Assembly (NCBI RefSeq): GCF_001613425.1
Contig: NZ_BDCI01000001.1
Coordinates: 310,001-374,000 of the forward strand
DNA from: Nocardia vulneris
GTDB taxonomy: Bacteria > Actinomycetota > Actinomycetes > Mycobacteriales > Mycobacteriaceae
Direction: 5' to 3'
DNA: 64,000 nucleotides
Shown: piece after piece, positions 1-10,521 of the stretch
Layout of the letters: the number at the start of each line of letters is the position of its first letter
How positions within the stretch are numbered: the stretch's first letter is position 1
The notes under the pieces: generated by a model
The model's input: only the letters and a program-made list of their open reading frames with translations
What the model was told of the DNA's origin: nothing
The model's database searches: none
Position numbers and translations under genes: made by a program

Positions 1-1
1 C

Positions 2-2086
<2,085 letters not shown>

Positions 2087-2087
<1 letters not shown>

Positions 2088-2635
2088 TGGCCGGATTCGA
2101 TCGGGCGGAGCTGGACGAGATGGTCCGCCGCTGGCTGCTGGAGAACCGGCGCTGCGAGGAACTGGGCGATTGGCGGCCGCTGGCCGAGATGTACACCGAG
2201 GACGCGACCTACGGTTGGAACTACGGCCCCGCACAGGAATTCATGGCGGTCGGCCGGGCCGAGATCCGCGAACTCGCCCTGGGGCAGGAGATGCAGGGCC
2301 TCGACGGCTGGACCTATCCGTACCAGGAATTCGTCATCGACGACCGTAGCGGGACCGTCATCGGCTTCTGGAAGCAGGTGTCGGAGGCGAAACGGCCCGA
2401 TGGACGGCCTTATTCACCCGAAGGCATCGGCGGCAGCTGGTTTCGCTACGGCGGGGACTTCCAATGGTCTTGGCAGCGTGACTTCTTCGACTACGGCAAC
2501 GTCTCGCAGATGTTCCTGGCGATGATCGGCGACAACGCGCTCACCGAGGGCATGCAGCAGCGGATCCAGCGGTCGGTCGCGGGACCGCTGCCCGGCTGGT
2601 ATCGCATCGGCGAAGCGCCCGCGTCCCTGTGGTGA
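2087..2635 (+). CDS. SnoaL-like / NTF2-fold protein
   Basis: 182 residues with the layout of the SnoaL/NTF2-like fold: an N-terminal helix (ELDEMVRRWLLENRRCEELGDW), then LAEMYTEDATYGWNYGP, which is the typical cone-forming segment, then alternating strands. Members are often isomerases, dehydratases or hydroxylase partners acting on small hydrophobic substrates; no catalytic residue can be assigned safely. ATG start overlaps the ferredoxin stop. It is trapped between a ferredoxin and an acyl-CoA synthetase in an overlapping operon, so a role in processing the P450/SDR product is likely. NTF2-like proteins also occur in the mycobacterial cyp51 neighbourhood. Function inferred only. Confidence 0.75.
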
Positions 2636-3903
2636 ATGCGATGACAGCGAGCAACTTCGCGCAGCTGACCCGGGCGCAGCTCGCCGTGCTGGTGCCCGAG
2701 TTACTGCTGTGCGGGCACCTCATCGATCGATCGGGCATGGCACACACCATCGCGGCCTTCGGCAAGGACGGGATGACCGCCGTCGCCATCGAAGAATGGC
2801 AGTTGGCCAGCCCCGTCTACACGCGACGGATGCAACGCGCACTGGGCTTCGTCGGCGACGATGTGCCGACGATCTTCAAAGGGCTGCAACTGGATATCGG
2901 CGCGCCGCCGCAATTCATGGACTTCCGGTTCCGCGTCGCGGACGGCGCGCACGGGGAGTTCTGGCTCGACCACTGCGGTGCACTGATGGACGTCGAGCCG
3001 CTGGGCCCCGATTTCGTGGTCGCGATGTGTCACGACATCGAGGACCCGACCTTCGACGCGACCGCGCTGGCCACCAACCCGCACGCCCGGGTGCGACCGA
3101 TCCATCGCCCGCCGCGCCGGCCCGCGGACCGGAAACCGATGTGTGCGTGGACGGTCACCATCGACACCGCGCACACCCCGCCGCCGATACCGCCGCACGC
3201 GGAGCTGGTGGCGGGCTCGGCCGCCGCTCGGCTCGCGCTGGCCGAGATCGACCCGGACGAGCAGGGACGCTCGGACTACGCGGGACCGCTGCTGAGCGAT
3301 CTGCGCTTCGCCGACTTCTCGAAGTCCGCCCTGGTGCGGCTGGCCGAGGAAGTGTGCCTGCAACATCACCTGCTGACCCTCGGATTCATGATCGCCGTGC
3401 GCTCCCGGCTCGATCCGGCCGCGGCGACGGCACTGTGCTGCAAGCAGTTCGCGGGGATCGCCGGGCTCACCGCCGAACGACTACGCCTAGCGCTCGATCT
3501 GGGCGACGACGACGCCGCGCTCGCCGCCGTGTTGCGCCTGCACCCGGCCTGGAATCCGTTGGCCTACACCGGTGTGCGCGTCGCGCACACCGAATCCGGT
3601 GTGCGTCTTGTGCTTCCCCGCTCCAGCGCCGCGGTGTCCGACGGCGCGTGGCCCGCCCTGATCGACGCCGAGCACCTCGCGGCCGTCGAGGCAATCGCGC
3701 GCGGGGTGAACCCTCGATATGTCGCGCGCGCGGCCGATTCGACGGCGGACGCGCTGGTCGTCGAGTTCTCCCGCGCCGAGCACCCGTTCCGGGAGTCGAC
3801 CGAGGTCGCGGTGACCCGGATCAGCACCGGCGCGGCTTTCGTCTTCGCCGAGCGCGGCACACCCCTGCCGCTGACGGTGGTGTCACCCGTATCGAGAGAG
3901 TGA
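2632..3903 (+). CDS. Conserved actinobacterial protein of unknown function
   Basis: I do not recognise a named family. About 423 residues. The N-terminal half carries dense, enzyme-like motifs: CGHLIDRSGM, VAIEEWQLASPVYTRRMQ, GAPPQFMDFRF, LDHCGALMDVEPLG and AMCHDIEDPTFDATA, rich in Cys, His, Asp and Glu that could bind a metal or act in catalysis. The C-terminal half is helical, Ala-rich and less distinctive. No signal peptide or membrane segment. I chose the GTG at 2632 because it gives the GTGA overlap seen at other junctions of this operon; GTG 2629 and ATG 2641 are alternatives. Sitting directly before a FadD gene, it probably serves the same lipid or steroid pathway. Confidence 0.8.
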   Translation: MNAMTASNFAQLTRAQLAVLVPELLLCGHLIDRSGMAHTIAAFGKDGMTAVAIEEWQLASPVYTRRMQRALGFVGDDVPTIFKGLQLDIGAPPQFMDFRFRVADGAHGEFWLDHCGALMDVEPLGPDFVVAMCHDIEDPTFDATALATNPHARVRPIHRPPRRPADRKPMCAWTVTIDTAHTPPPIPPHAELVAGSAAARLALAEIDPDEQGRSDYAGPLLSDLRFADFSKSALVRLAEEVCLQHHLLTLGFMIAVRSRLDPAAATALCCKQFAGIAGLTAERLRLALDLGDDDAALAAVLRLHPAWNPLAYTGVRVAHTESGVRLVLPRSSAAVSDGAWPALIDAEHLAAVEAIARGVNPRYVARAADSTADALVVEFSRAEHPFRESTEVAVTRISTGAAFVFAERGTPLPLTVVSPVSRE

Positions 3904-3909
3904 ATTGCC

Positions 3910-5514
3910 GTGGCCCGTAACTTCGCCGACCTGTTCGAGCACGCCGTCGACGCGATGCCCGAGCGCGTGGCCCTGCTCGAAGGCGGGCGCAGCCGCACCT
4001 TCGCCGAGCTGGACGCCCGCGCGAATCAGCTGGCCGCATTCCTGACGTCCGTGGATATCGGGCGGGGCACCCACGTCGGTTTCCAGATGCACAACGGTAT
4101 CGAGACCATGGAAACGCTGCTGGCCTGCTTCAAGATCCGGGCCGTGCCGATCAACATCAACTACCGCTACGGCGTCGAGGAGCTGCGCTATGTCTACCGG
4201 AACGCGGACCTGCAGGCCTTGGTCTATCACGCGGGCTACGCGCAGGCCGTGCAGCACGCGGCGGCCCGGATTCCCTTGCTGCGCCATCGGATCGTGGTCC
4301 CGGACGGTAGCGCGGACGCCGACCCGCCCGTGGACGCCGTGCACTACGCGGACGCGGTGGCCGCGGGCGCACCCGCCCGGGTCGACTTGGAGCGCAGCGC
4401 CGACGACCTGTTCATGATGTACACCGGCGGCACCACCGGCTTGCCGAAAGGCGTGATGTGGCGCCAAGAGGACATGTGGCGGGTGCTCGGCGGCGGCATC
4501 GATTTCTATACCGGCGTCCCGGTCGCCGACGAGTACGCACAGTCCAGGGCCGGGGCGCAGGGGGAGCAGAGCCGGTGGCTCGTACTGCCGCCGCTGATCC
4601 ACGCGGCTGCCATGATGCCGACGTTCACGGCGCTGTGGTCGGGCAACGCGGTGGTATTCGAACCGCGTTTCGATCCGAATCGGGTGTGGCAGACAGTGGT
4701 CCGGGACCGTCCGCAGGTCATGGTGATCACCGGCGACGCGATGGCTCGGCCCTTGCTCGACGCGTATCGGGCGGCTCCGGTCGACGCGTCGAGCCTGCTC
4801 GCGGTCGGTTCCGGCGCGGCGTTGCTCTCGCAACCGGTGAAAAACGCCATGCTGGAGCTGTTTCCGTCGCTGGTTGTGACGGATTCGATCGGCTCCTCCG
4901 AAACCGGTTTCGGCGGTATCGGTTTCGCGCAGAAGGACGACAACCCGGGTCAGGGGCCGCGGGTGCGTACCGGGCGCGGCTCACTCGTGGTCGACGACGA
5001 CGGGCGACCGGTGCGGCCGGGCGAGCAGGGGTGGCTGGCGAAATCCGGCTCGGTGCCGCTGGGCTACTACAAGGATCCGGTGAAGTCCGCGAAGCTGTTC
5101 AAGACGGTCGACGGCGCGCGGATCGTGGTCACCGACGACCGGGCGCGGGTCGAGCCCGACGGGACGGTCACGCTGCTCGGGCGCGGCAACATGGTGGTCA
5201 ACACCGGTGGGGAGAAGGTGTTCGTCGAAGAGGTCGAAGGTGTGCTGAAAGCCTACGACGGGATCTATGACGCGGTGGTCGTCGGTGTACCGCACCAGCG
5301 CTGGGGGCGGCAGGTCGCGGCCGTGCTGTCGGTGACGGGACCGCTGGATTTCGCGGCGCTGGACGCGCATGTGCGCCGCCATCTGGCGGGCTACAAGGTG
5401 CCCAAGCAGCTCTGGTTGGTCGATATGGTCGGCCGGACGCCGAGCGGCAAACCCGACTACCGCTGGGCGTTGCGCCACACCGAGGACCATGCGCCCGACC
5501 ATCGGGCGGACTGA
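3910..5514 (+). CDS. Acyl-CoA synthetase, FadD19-like
   Basis: 534-residue adenylate-forming enzyme that activates a carboxylate to acyl-AMP and then the CoA thioester. The phosphate loop YTGGTTGLPKG begins at Y171; further landmarks are SSETGFGG (A5-like), GRGNMVVNTGGEKVF (hinge region) and the C-terminal lysine segment RTPSGKPDYRW. The N terminus (FADLFEHAVDAMPERVALL) and the ININYRY segment recall FadD19/FadD17-type enzymes that activate steroid side chains in actinobacteria. GTG start six bases after the previous stop. It closes the first polycistronic run. Steroid or branched lipid substrate is an inference from similarity and from the KstR-like box just downstream. Confidence 0.92.
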   Translation: MARNFADLFEHAVDAMPERVALLEGGRSRTFAELDARANQLAAFLTSVDIGRGTHVGFQMHNGIETMETLLACFKIRAVPININYRYGVEELRYVYRNADLQALVYHAGYAQAVQHAAARIPLLRHRIVVPDGSADADPPVDAVHYADAVAAGAPARVDLERSADDLFMMYTGGTTGLPKGVMWRQEDMWRVLGGGIDFYTGVPVADEYAQSRAGAQGEQSRWLVLPPLIHAAAMMPTFTALWSGNAVVFEPRFDPNRVWQTVVRDRPQVMVITGDAMARPLLDAYRAAPVDASSLLAVGSGAALLSQPVKNAMLELFPSLVVTDSIGSSETGFGGIGFAQKDDNPGQGPRVRTGRGSLVVDDDGRPVRPGEQGWLAKSGSVPLGYYKDPVKSAKLFKTVDGARIVVTDDRARVEPDGTVTLLGRGNMVVNTGGEKVFVEEVEGVLKAYDGIYDAVVVGVPHQRWGRQVAAVLSVTGPLDFAALDAHVRRHLAGYKVPKQLWLVDMVGRTPSGKPDYRWALRHTEDHAPDHRAD

Positions 5515-5546
5515 ATCGTGTGCCCCGAACCGCCACGGCACCAGAC

Positions 5547-5560
5547 AAGAACGTGTTCTA
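5547..5560 (+). promoter_or_regulatory. KstR-type operator upstream of the aldehyde dehydrogenase
   Basis: AAGAACGTGTTCTA fits the KstR consensus TnnAACnnGTTnnA except for the first base. The arms AGAAC/GTTCT are perfect inverted repeats around a two-base centre. KstR represses cholesterol-catabolism genes, including CYP125, in mycolate bacteria. The box lies 64 bases before the aldehyde dehydrogenase ATG, in the 110-bp gap after the FadD gene, and would control the aldehyde dehydrogenase, CYP125-like and peroxidase unit. Confidence 0.75.
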
Positions 5561-5624
5561 ATTCGAGGATCGCACCCGGCCGGACTACTGCGGCGCTTAC
5601 GCACGTCATGGAGAAGAAGCCCCG

Positions 5625-7217
5625 ATGACCACTGAGACCACCCATACCCCGGCGGCGGCGTTGCCCGCCCGGATCACCGCCGCGTTGATCGAGCGCCTCA
5701 CCGGCGCGATCGCCGCCGACGGCACCGCCGCGCCGTATCCGATGACGGAGGTCTACACCGGTGCGGCGCTGGGCGAGCTGCCGCAGTCCACGCCCGACGA
5801 TGTCCGCGTCGCCGGGGTGAGTGCCCGTGCCGCGCAACGGGAATGGGCCGCGCTGCCGCTGCGGGATCGGCTGCGGGTGTTCGAGCGGGCGCACGAACTG
5901 ATCCTGAGCGAGGTCGAGACCATCGCCGATCTGATCCAGATCGGCTGCGGCAAGACCCGCCGGATGGCGGTCGAGGAATCCTGTGACGTGCCGATGGTCA
6001 TCAGCCACTACCTGAAGACCGCGCGCCGGGTGCTGCGGCCGAAGCGGCGCGGTGGCGCCCTGCCGCTGCTCACGACCTCGACCGAGGAGCATCGCCCCAA
6101 GGGGTTGGTGGCGGTCATCGCGCCGTGGAACTTTCCCTTCGCCATCGCGCTCTCCGACGCGATGCCCGCGCTGATCGCGGGCAACGGCGTCATCCTCAAG
6201 CCGGACAACAAGACCGCGCTCTGCGTGCTGTTCGGCGTGGAGCTGCTGCAGCGGGCGGGACTGCCGCGTGGGCTGGTCCAGGTGGTCTGCGGGGAGGGGC
6301 CGGATATCGGGCCGAGCCTGATCGATGCCGTGGATTTCGTGATGTTCACCGGTTCGACCGCGACCGGCCGGGTGGTGGGCGAGCGCGCCGGACGCAACCT
6401 CATCGGGTGCAGTCTGGAACTGGGCGGCAAGAATCCGATGCTGGTGCTCGAGGACGCGAACCTGGACGAGGCGATCGCCGGCGCGACCTTCGCGGTGTTC
6501 GCCAACTCCGGCCAGGCCTGCATGCATATCGAGCGGATCTACGTGCACCGCAGCCGGTACGACGATTTCGTGCGCGGCCTGGTCGCCGCCGCCGCGGCGT
6601 TGAACACGAAGATCGGCGCCGCCTACGACTACACACCCGAATTCGGCTCGCTGGTATCGCCCCAGCATCGCGACCGGGTGGCCGCGCACGTCGAGGAAGC
6701 CCGCGCGAAGGGCGCGACCGTCCTGGTCGGCGGCAAGGCGCGCCCGGACGTCGGCCCGGCGTTCTACGAGGCGACCGTGCTCACCGGCGTCACGCCCGAG
6801 ATGGCGCACGCGACGCAGGAGACATTCGGTCCGGTCGTCAGCGTCTACCCGTTCGACGACGAACGCGACGCCATCCGGCTCGCCAATGCCACCGACTACG
6901 GCTTGAACGCCAGCGTGTGGAGCCGGGACCTGGCCCGCGCCAACCGGATCGCCGCGCAACTGCAAGCGGGCAATATCAACATCAACGACGGTTTCGTGGC
7001 GACCTACGCGGCCAAGGCGACGCCGTCGGGCGGGCTCAAGCAGTCCGGTGTCGGCACCCGGCACGGTGATCAGGGGCTGCTCAAATACACCGACACGGTG
7101 AATGTCGGGGTGCTCAAACGTCAGGTGCTCGCCGCGCGTGCGGGGCAGCCCTACGAGAAGCAAGTGAAGACGACGCTGATGTCGCTGCGGCTGATGCGCC
7201 GAACCAGGCTGCGCTGA
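5625..7217 (+). CDS. NAD(P)-dependent aldehyde dehydrogenase (GabD2-like)
   Basis: 530-residue ALDH superfamily enzyme. Visible catalytic set: N169 in APWNFPF, K192 in LKPDNKT, general base E265 in LELGGKN and nucleophile C299 in SGQACMHIER. It oxidises an aldehyde to the acid, resembling succinate-semialdehyde dehydrogenases of the GabD2 type, which are often promiscuous. The N-terminal 40 residues are Ala/Thr-rich and the last 30 very basic (RLMRRTRLR), slightly longer than typical. ATG at 5625 follows a GGAG-like site. It is the first gene after the KstR-like box and is followed 84 bases later by a CYP125-like P450, so its substrate is plausibly an aldehyde made by terminal oxidation of a sterol or alkyl chain. 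Confidence 0.93.
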   Translation: MTTETTHTPAAALPARITAALIERLTGAIAADGTAAPYPMTEVYTGAALGELPQSTPDDVRVAGVSARAAQREWAALPLRDRLRVFERAHELILSEVETIADLIQIGCGKTRRMAVEESCDVPMVISHYLKTARRVLRPKRRGGALPLLTTSTEEHRPKGLVAVIAPWNFPFAIALSDAMPALIAGNGVILKPDNKTALCVLFGVELLQRAGLPRGLVQVVCGEGPDIGPSLIDAVDFVMFTGSTATGRVVGERAGRNLIGCSLELGGKNPMLVLEDANLDEAIAGATFAVFANSGQACMHIERIYVHRSRYDDFVRGLVAAAAALNTKIGAAYDYTPEFGSLVSPQHRDRVAAHVEEARAKGATVLVGGKARPDVGPAFYEATVLTGVTPEMAHATQETFGPVVSVYPFDDERDAIRLANATDYGLNASVWSRDLARANRIAAQLQAGNININDGFVATYAAKATPSGGLKQSGVGTRHGDQGLLKYTDTVNVGVLKRQVLAARAGQPYEKQVKTTLMSLRLMRRTRLR

Positions 7218-7301
7218 GCCGGATCCGGCGCGGTCGAGGGCAGATGCGTTCGGCCGGGCCCGGATTCGGCCGCGGCGCGGTCGGCCGTTGAGGAGGTACC
7301 C

Positions 7302-8528
7302 ATGGTGACGCCTTCGTTGCCCGCCGGATTCGACTTCACCGATCCCGGGCTGTGGGAGCGGCGAAGACCCGTCGAGGAATTCGCGCTGCTGCGCCGGACG
7401 GCGCCGGTGTGGTGGAATTCGCAACCGGACGAACAGTCCGGCGGGTTCCGTGACGGCGGCTACTGGGTGGTGAGCACCCTGCCCGACGTCAAAGAGATCT
7501 CCCGCAATTCGGAGCTGTTCTCCTCCGAACGCAACGGCTCGATCATCCGGCTACGCGACGACATCACCTCGGAACAGCAGGCCGCCAATGGTGTGCTGCT
7601 GATCAACATGGATCCGCCGAAGCATTCGAAATTCCGCAAGATCATCACGAAGGGCTTCACCCCGCGCGCGGTCGAGGGCCTGCGCGCGGCGCTGACCGAA
7701 CGCGCGCATGCCATCGTGCACGAGGCGCGGAAAACCGGCGGCGGCGACTTCGTCGAACAGGTCGCCTGCGAACTGCCGTTGCAGGCCATCGCCGAATTGC
7801 TCGGAGTGCCGCAGGCCGACCGGCGCAAACTCTTCGACTGGTCCAATCAGATGCTCAGCTACGACGACCCCGATTACGGTGATCCCGCGCTCGCCTCCGC
7901 CGAAATTCTGGGGTACGCATGGCACCTGGCCGAGCAGCGGCGGGCGAATCCGGCGGGGGATATCGTGTCCGAACTCGTGCACGCCGATGTCGACGGCGCC
8001 GGACTGGGCTCCGACGAATTCGGCTTCTTCGTCATCCTGCTGTCGGTGGCAGGCAATGAAACGACACGTAATGCGATTACGCACGGGATGAAAGCTTTTG
8101 TGGACAATCCGGAGCAATGGGAGCTGTATCGGCAGCAGCGGCCGCGTACCGCACCCGACGAGATCGTGCGCTGGGCCACCCCCGTCAGCTCGTTCCAGCG
8201 CACCGCGACGGCGGACACCGAGATCGGTGGCCAGGCGATCCGGCGCGGTGAACGACTCGGGCTGTTCTACGGCTCGGCCAACTTCGACGAGGCGGCGTTC
8301 ACCGACCCGTTCACCTTCGACGTGCTGCGGGATCCGAATCCGCATGTCGGCTTCGGCGGCACCGGCGCGCACTATTGCGTGGGCGCCAACCTGGCCCGGC
8401 TGGAAATCGACCTGATGTTCAACGCCATCGCCGACGCGATGCCCGAGATCACCCAGGTCGCCGATCCGGTACGGTTGCGGTCGGGGTGGATCAACGGAAT
8501 CAAGAATTGGCAGGTCCGATACGAATGA
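7302..8528 (+). CDS. Cytochrome P450, CYP125-like (steroid C26/27 oxidase type)
   Basis: 408 residues. The whole length recalls M. tuberculosis CYP125A1: LPxGFDFTDP at the N terminus, GDFVEQVxCELPLQAIAxLLGVPQ, AGNETTRN (250-257), EIVRWATPV, and the haem region FGGTGAHYCVGANLAR with ligand C359. CYP125 hydroxylates and further oxidises the sterol side-chain terminus to start its beta-oxidation. A strong ribosome site AGGAGG (7291-7296) sits five bases before the ATG. Overlaps the next gene by four bases. Together with the upstream KstR-like box, aldehyde dehydrogenase and FadD19-like gene this suggests sterol or similar terpenoid side-chain oxidation. Substrate identity is inferred. Confidence 0.93.
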   Translation: MVTPSLPAGFDFTDPGLWERRRPVEEFALLRRTAPVWWNSQPDEQSGGFRDGGYWVVSTLPDVKEISRNSELFSSERNGSIIRLRDDITSEQQAANGVLLINMDPPKHSKFRKIITKGFTPRAVEGLRAALTERAHAIVHEARKTGGGDFVEQVACELPLQAIAELLGVPQADRRKLFDWSNQMLSYDDPDYGDPALASAEILGYAWHLAEQRRANPAGDIVSELVHADVDGAGLGSDEFGFFVILLSVAGNETTRNAITHGMKAFVDNPEQWELYRQQRPRTAPDEIVRWATPVSSFQRTATADTEIGGQAIRRGERLGLFYGSANFDEAAFTDPFTFDVLRDPNPHVGFGGTGAHYCVGANLARLEIDLMFNAIADAMPEITQVADPVRLRSGWINGIKNWQVRYE

Positions 8529-9010
8529 CTCTTCGAGACGTACCGTTGCAGACGCTGAACGGCGAGGCGACCACACTGGCCGAACTGGCCGGGGACAAGG
8601 TGGTGCTGCTGGTCAACGTGGCATCCAAATGCGGGCTGACCCCGCAGTATTCCGGGCTGGTCGAGTTGCAGCAGACCTATGCGCCGCGCGGTTTCACCGT
8701 GGTCGGCGTGCCGTGTAATCAGTTCATGGGTCAGGAGCCCGGTACGGCCGCGGAAATCCAGGAATTCTGCTCGACCACCTATGGGGTCGACTTCCCGCTG
8801 CTGGCCAAGGCCGACGTGAAAGGCGAGCAGCAGCACCCGCTCTACGAGACGCTGGTGCAGACCGCCGACGCCGAGGGCGCGGCGGGCGAGGTGCAGTGGA
8901 ACTTCGAGAAGTTCCTGATCGATCGGGACGGCAAGGTGGCGGGCCGGTTCCGGCCGACCGTCACCCCGGATGCGCCCGCGCTCGTCGCGGGCATCGAATC
9001 CTTGCTCTGA
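8525..9010 (+). CDS. Glutathione peroxidase-family thiol peroxidase
   Basis: 161 residues with the complete GPx tetrad: C36 in ASKCGLT, Q70 in NQFMGQEPG, W125 and N126 in VQWNFEKFL. The nucleophile is Cys, not Sec. C64 and C82 are further cysteines; a resolving role for C82 in the FCSTTYGVDFPLL segment is likely, as in thioredoxin-dependent members. It reduces hydrogen peroxide or lipid hydroperoxides in the cytosol; actinobacteria lack glutathione, so thioredoxin or mycothiol systems would be the donor. The ATG lies inside the P450 stop (ATGA), so it is translationally coupled to the CYP125-like gene and may clear peroxide from P450 uncoupling. Confidence 0.95.
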   Translation: MTLRDVPLQTLNGEATTLAELAGDKVVLLVNVASKCGLTPQYSGLVELQQTYAPRGFTVVGVPCNQFMGQEPGTAAEIQEFCSTTYGVDFPLLAKADVKGEQQHPLYETLVQTADAEGAAGEVQWNFEKFLIDRDGKVAGRFRPTVTPDAPALVAGIESLL

Positions 9011-9018
9011 GTGCATTG

Positions 9019-9059
9019 TTCGAGGCCCGGCTGCGCACGCCGCGCGACCGGGCCTCGAA
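9019..9059. terminator. Bidirectional hairpin between the peroxidase gene and cyp51
   Basis: A perfect 12-bp inverted repeat (TTCGAGGCCCGG at 9019-9030, CCGGGCCTCGAA at 9048-9059) with a 17-base loop lies in the 70-bp gap between two convergent genes. The right arm ends in AAT and the left arm is preceded by TTG, so there is only a weak U tract in either direction; high-GC actinobacterial terminators often look like this. Confidence 0.75.
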
Positions 9060-9080
9060 TCATGTTCGGGGGCGGTGGTT

Positions 9081-10433
9081 TCAGCGCGAGCGGCGCCGAT
9101 AGCGCACGGTGCAAGGTTGCAGCAGCTGCACGACCATCTTGCTGTGGTCGTTGCGATAGCTGTGCGCGGGCTGCGCCATCTCGAACTCCCAGTCCCGCAG
9201 CAGGATCGAGAAGATGGCCTTCAGCTGCATGAGCGCGAACGCCGCGCCGACACAGCGATGCCGCCCGGCTCCGAACGGAATCCAGGTCCACCTATTGACG
9301 ATGTCCTCCTGCTTGGGATCCAGATAGCGGGCCGGATCGAACAGGTCCGGCTGCGGGAAGTCGGCCGCGATGCGGTTGGACACCGCGGGTGTGGCGGCCA
9401 CCAGATCGCCGGGGGCGATGCGATGCCCGCACACGTCGAAGTCCGCGCGGGCCACCCGCATCAGCACGATGAGCGGCGGGTGCAGGCGCAACGCCTCCTT
9501 GACGACGGCCTCGAGCTGCGGAATACGGCGCAGCGCACCGAAACTGATATCGGCGCCGTCGGCGTACAGCTCGTCGAGTTCGGTGACCACCCGGCGCAGC
9601 CAGTCGGGGTGACGCAGCAGCTCGATCACCGTCCACGCGGCGGTGCCCGAGGTGGTGTGGTGGCCCGCGAACATCATCGAGATGAACATGCCGGTGATCT
9701 CCCCGGCGCCGAAGCGGGGCGCGCCGTGTTCGTCCCTGATCGAGATCAGCACGTCGAGCATGTCGCGATCATCCTTGCCCGCAGGCGGATTCGCGTTGCG
9801 GCGGTCCATGATCTGCTGCACCAGCGCCACCAGTTCGACGCGCGCCGCATCGCGCCGCCGGAAACTCTCGATCGGCGCGTACGGATCCACGTAGGCCAGC
9901 GCGTCGGTGCCGCGTTCGAGATCGTGGTAGAGCCGGGCGAATCGCTCGTCGAGTTCGTCGCGGAACTTGGGGCCGATCAGGCACGCCGAGGAGGTGTAGA
10001 TGGTCAGTTCGGCGAAGAAGTCGAGCAGGTCGATCTCGCCGGATTCGCCCCAGCCCGTGAGCATTCGGGACACTTCCCGTGCGATGGTGGCGGCGTGCCC
10101 GCGCATCTGCTCGCCCCGCAGGGCCTGATTGTGCAGCATTTCCTTGCGGCGTTCCGGCGGCGCGTCGAACACGACGCCTTCGCCGAAGATCGGCTTCATG
10201 AACGGATAGGCCGCGGCCTGGTCGAGTTCGTCGTCGCCGGCCCGGAAGAAGAACTCGTTGGCCTGTGCCCCCGACAGCAGGATCACCCGGCGCCCGGCCA
10301 GGTCGAACACCCCGACGTCGCCGCACTCGGCGCGCACCCGCCGCATCAAACCGATCGGATCGGTCCGGAATTCGTCGAGATGACCGTGTTCGCCCAGTCC
10401 ACCCGAGACCCGTTGCGGAGTAATGAGACTCAT
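9081..10433 (-). CDS. cyp51: Sterol 14-alpha-demethylase CYP51
   Basis: 450 residues reading almost in register with M. tuberculosis CYP51: VSGG...EHGHL at the N terminus, AYPFM at 75-79 (Y76, F78, M79), GEGVVFD, I-helix MFAGHHTTSG with H259, and haem ligand C394 in FGAGRHRCVGAAFA. The enzyme removes the 14-alpha methyl group of sterols and is the azole target. Here it is on the opposite strand to the cyp123-like/SDR/ferredoxin set that normally accompanies it, with its own promoter region, so the mycobacterial operon order is not kept. Shine-Dalgarno GGAGG (bases 10439-10443 read on the minus strand) is five bases before the ATG. Most bacteria do not make sterols, so the physiological substrate is open. 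Confidence 0.95.
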   Translation of the reverse strand: MSLITPQRVSGGLGEHGHLDEFRTDPIGLMRRVRAECGDVGVFDLAGRRVILLSGAQANEFFFRAGDDELDQAAAYPFMKPIFGEGVVFDAPPERRKEMLHNQALRGEQMRGHAATIAREVSRMLTGWGESGEIDLLDFFAELTIYTSSACLIGPKFRDELDERFARLYHDLERGTDALAYVDPYAPIESFRRRDAARVELVALVQQIMDRRNANPPAGKDDRDMLDVLISIRDEHGAPRFGAGEITGMFISMMFAGHHTTSGTAAWTVIELLRHPDWLRRVVTELDELYADGADISFGALRRIPQLEAVVKEALRLHPPLIVLMRVARADFDVCGHRIAPGDLVAATPAVSNRIAADFPQPDLFDPARYLDPKQEDIVNRWTWIPFGAGRHRCVGAAFALMQLKAIFSILLRDWEFEMAQPAHSYRNDHSKMVVQLLQPCTVRYRRRSR

Positions 10434-10462
10434 GGGAACCCTCCGAAGCGCACGGCCCGCAG

Positions 10463-10487
10463 ATCATATGGACACCTGTCTGGACAG
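10463..10487 (-). promoter_or_regulatory. Candidate cyp51 promoter and operator
   Basis: On the minus strand a TATGAT hexamer (10463-10468) could be the -10 box. Just upstream is the palindrome CTGTC-TG-GACAG (10476-10487), overlapping two direct copies of TGGACA (10469-10474 and 10481-10486). A repressor bound here would cover the promoter. No convincing -35 hexamer is visible. The binding protein is unknown. Confidence 0.4.
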
Positions 10488-10521
10488 TACTACGCCCGAC
10501 GGGTGTCGACAAGGCCGTGCG

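Noticed and set aside
5457..7424. 655-codon minus-strand frame opposite the aldehyde dehydrogenase
   Set aside because: No recognisable domain and a composition typical of antisense reading; the + strand frame is a complete aldehyde dehydrogenase with its catalytic residues.
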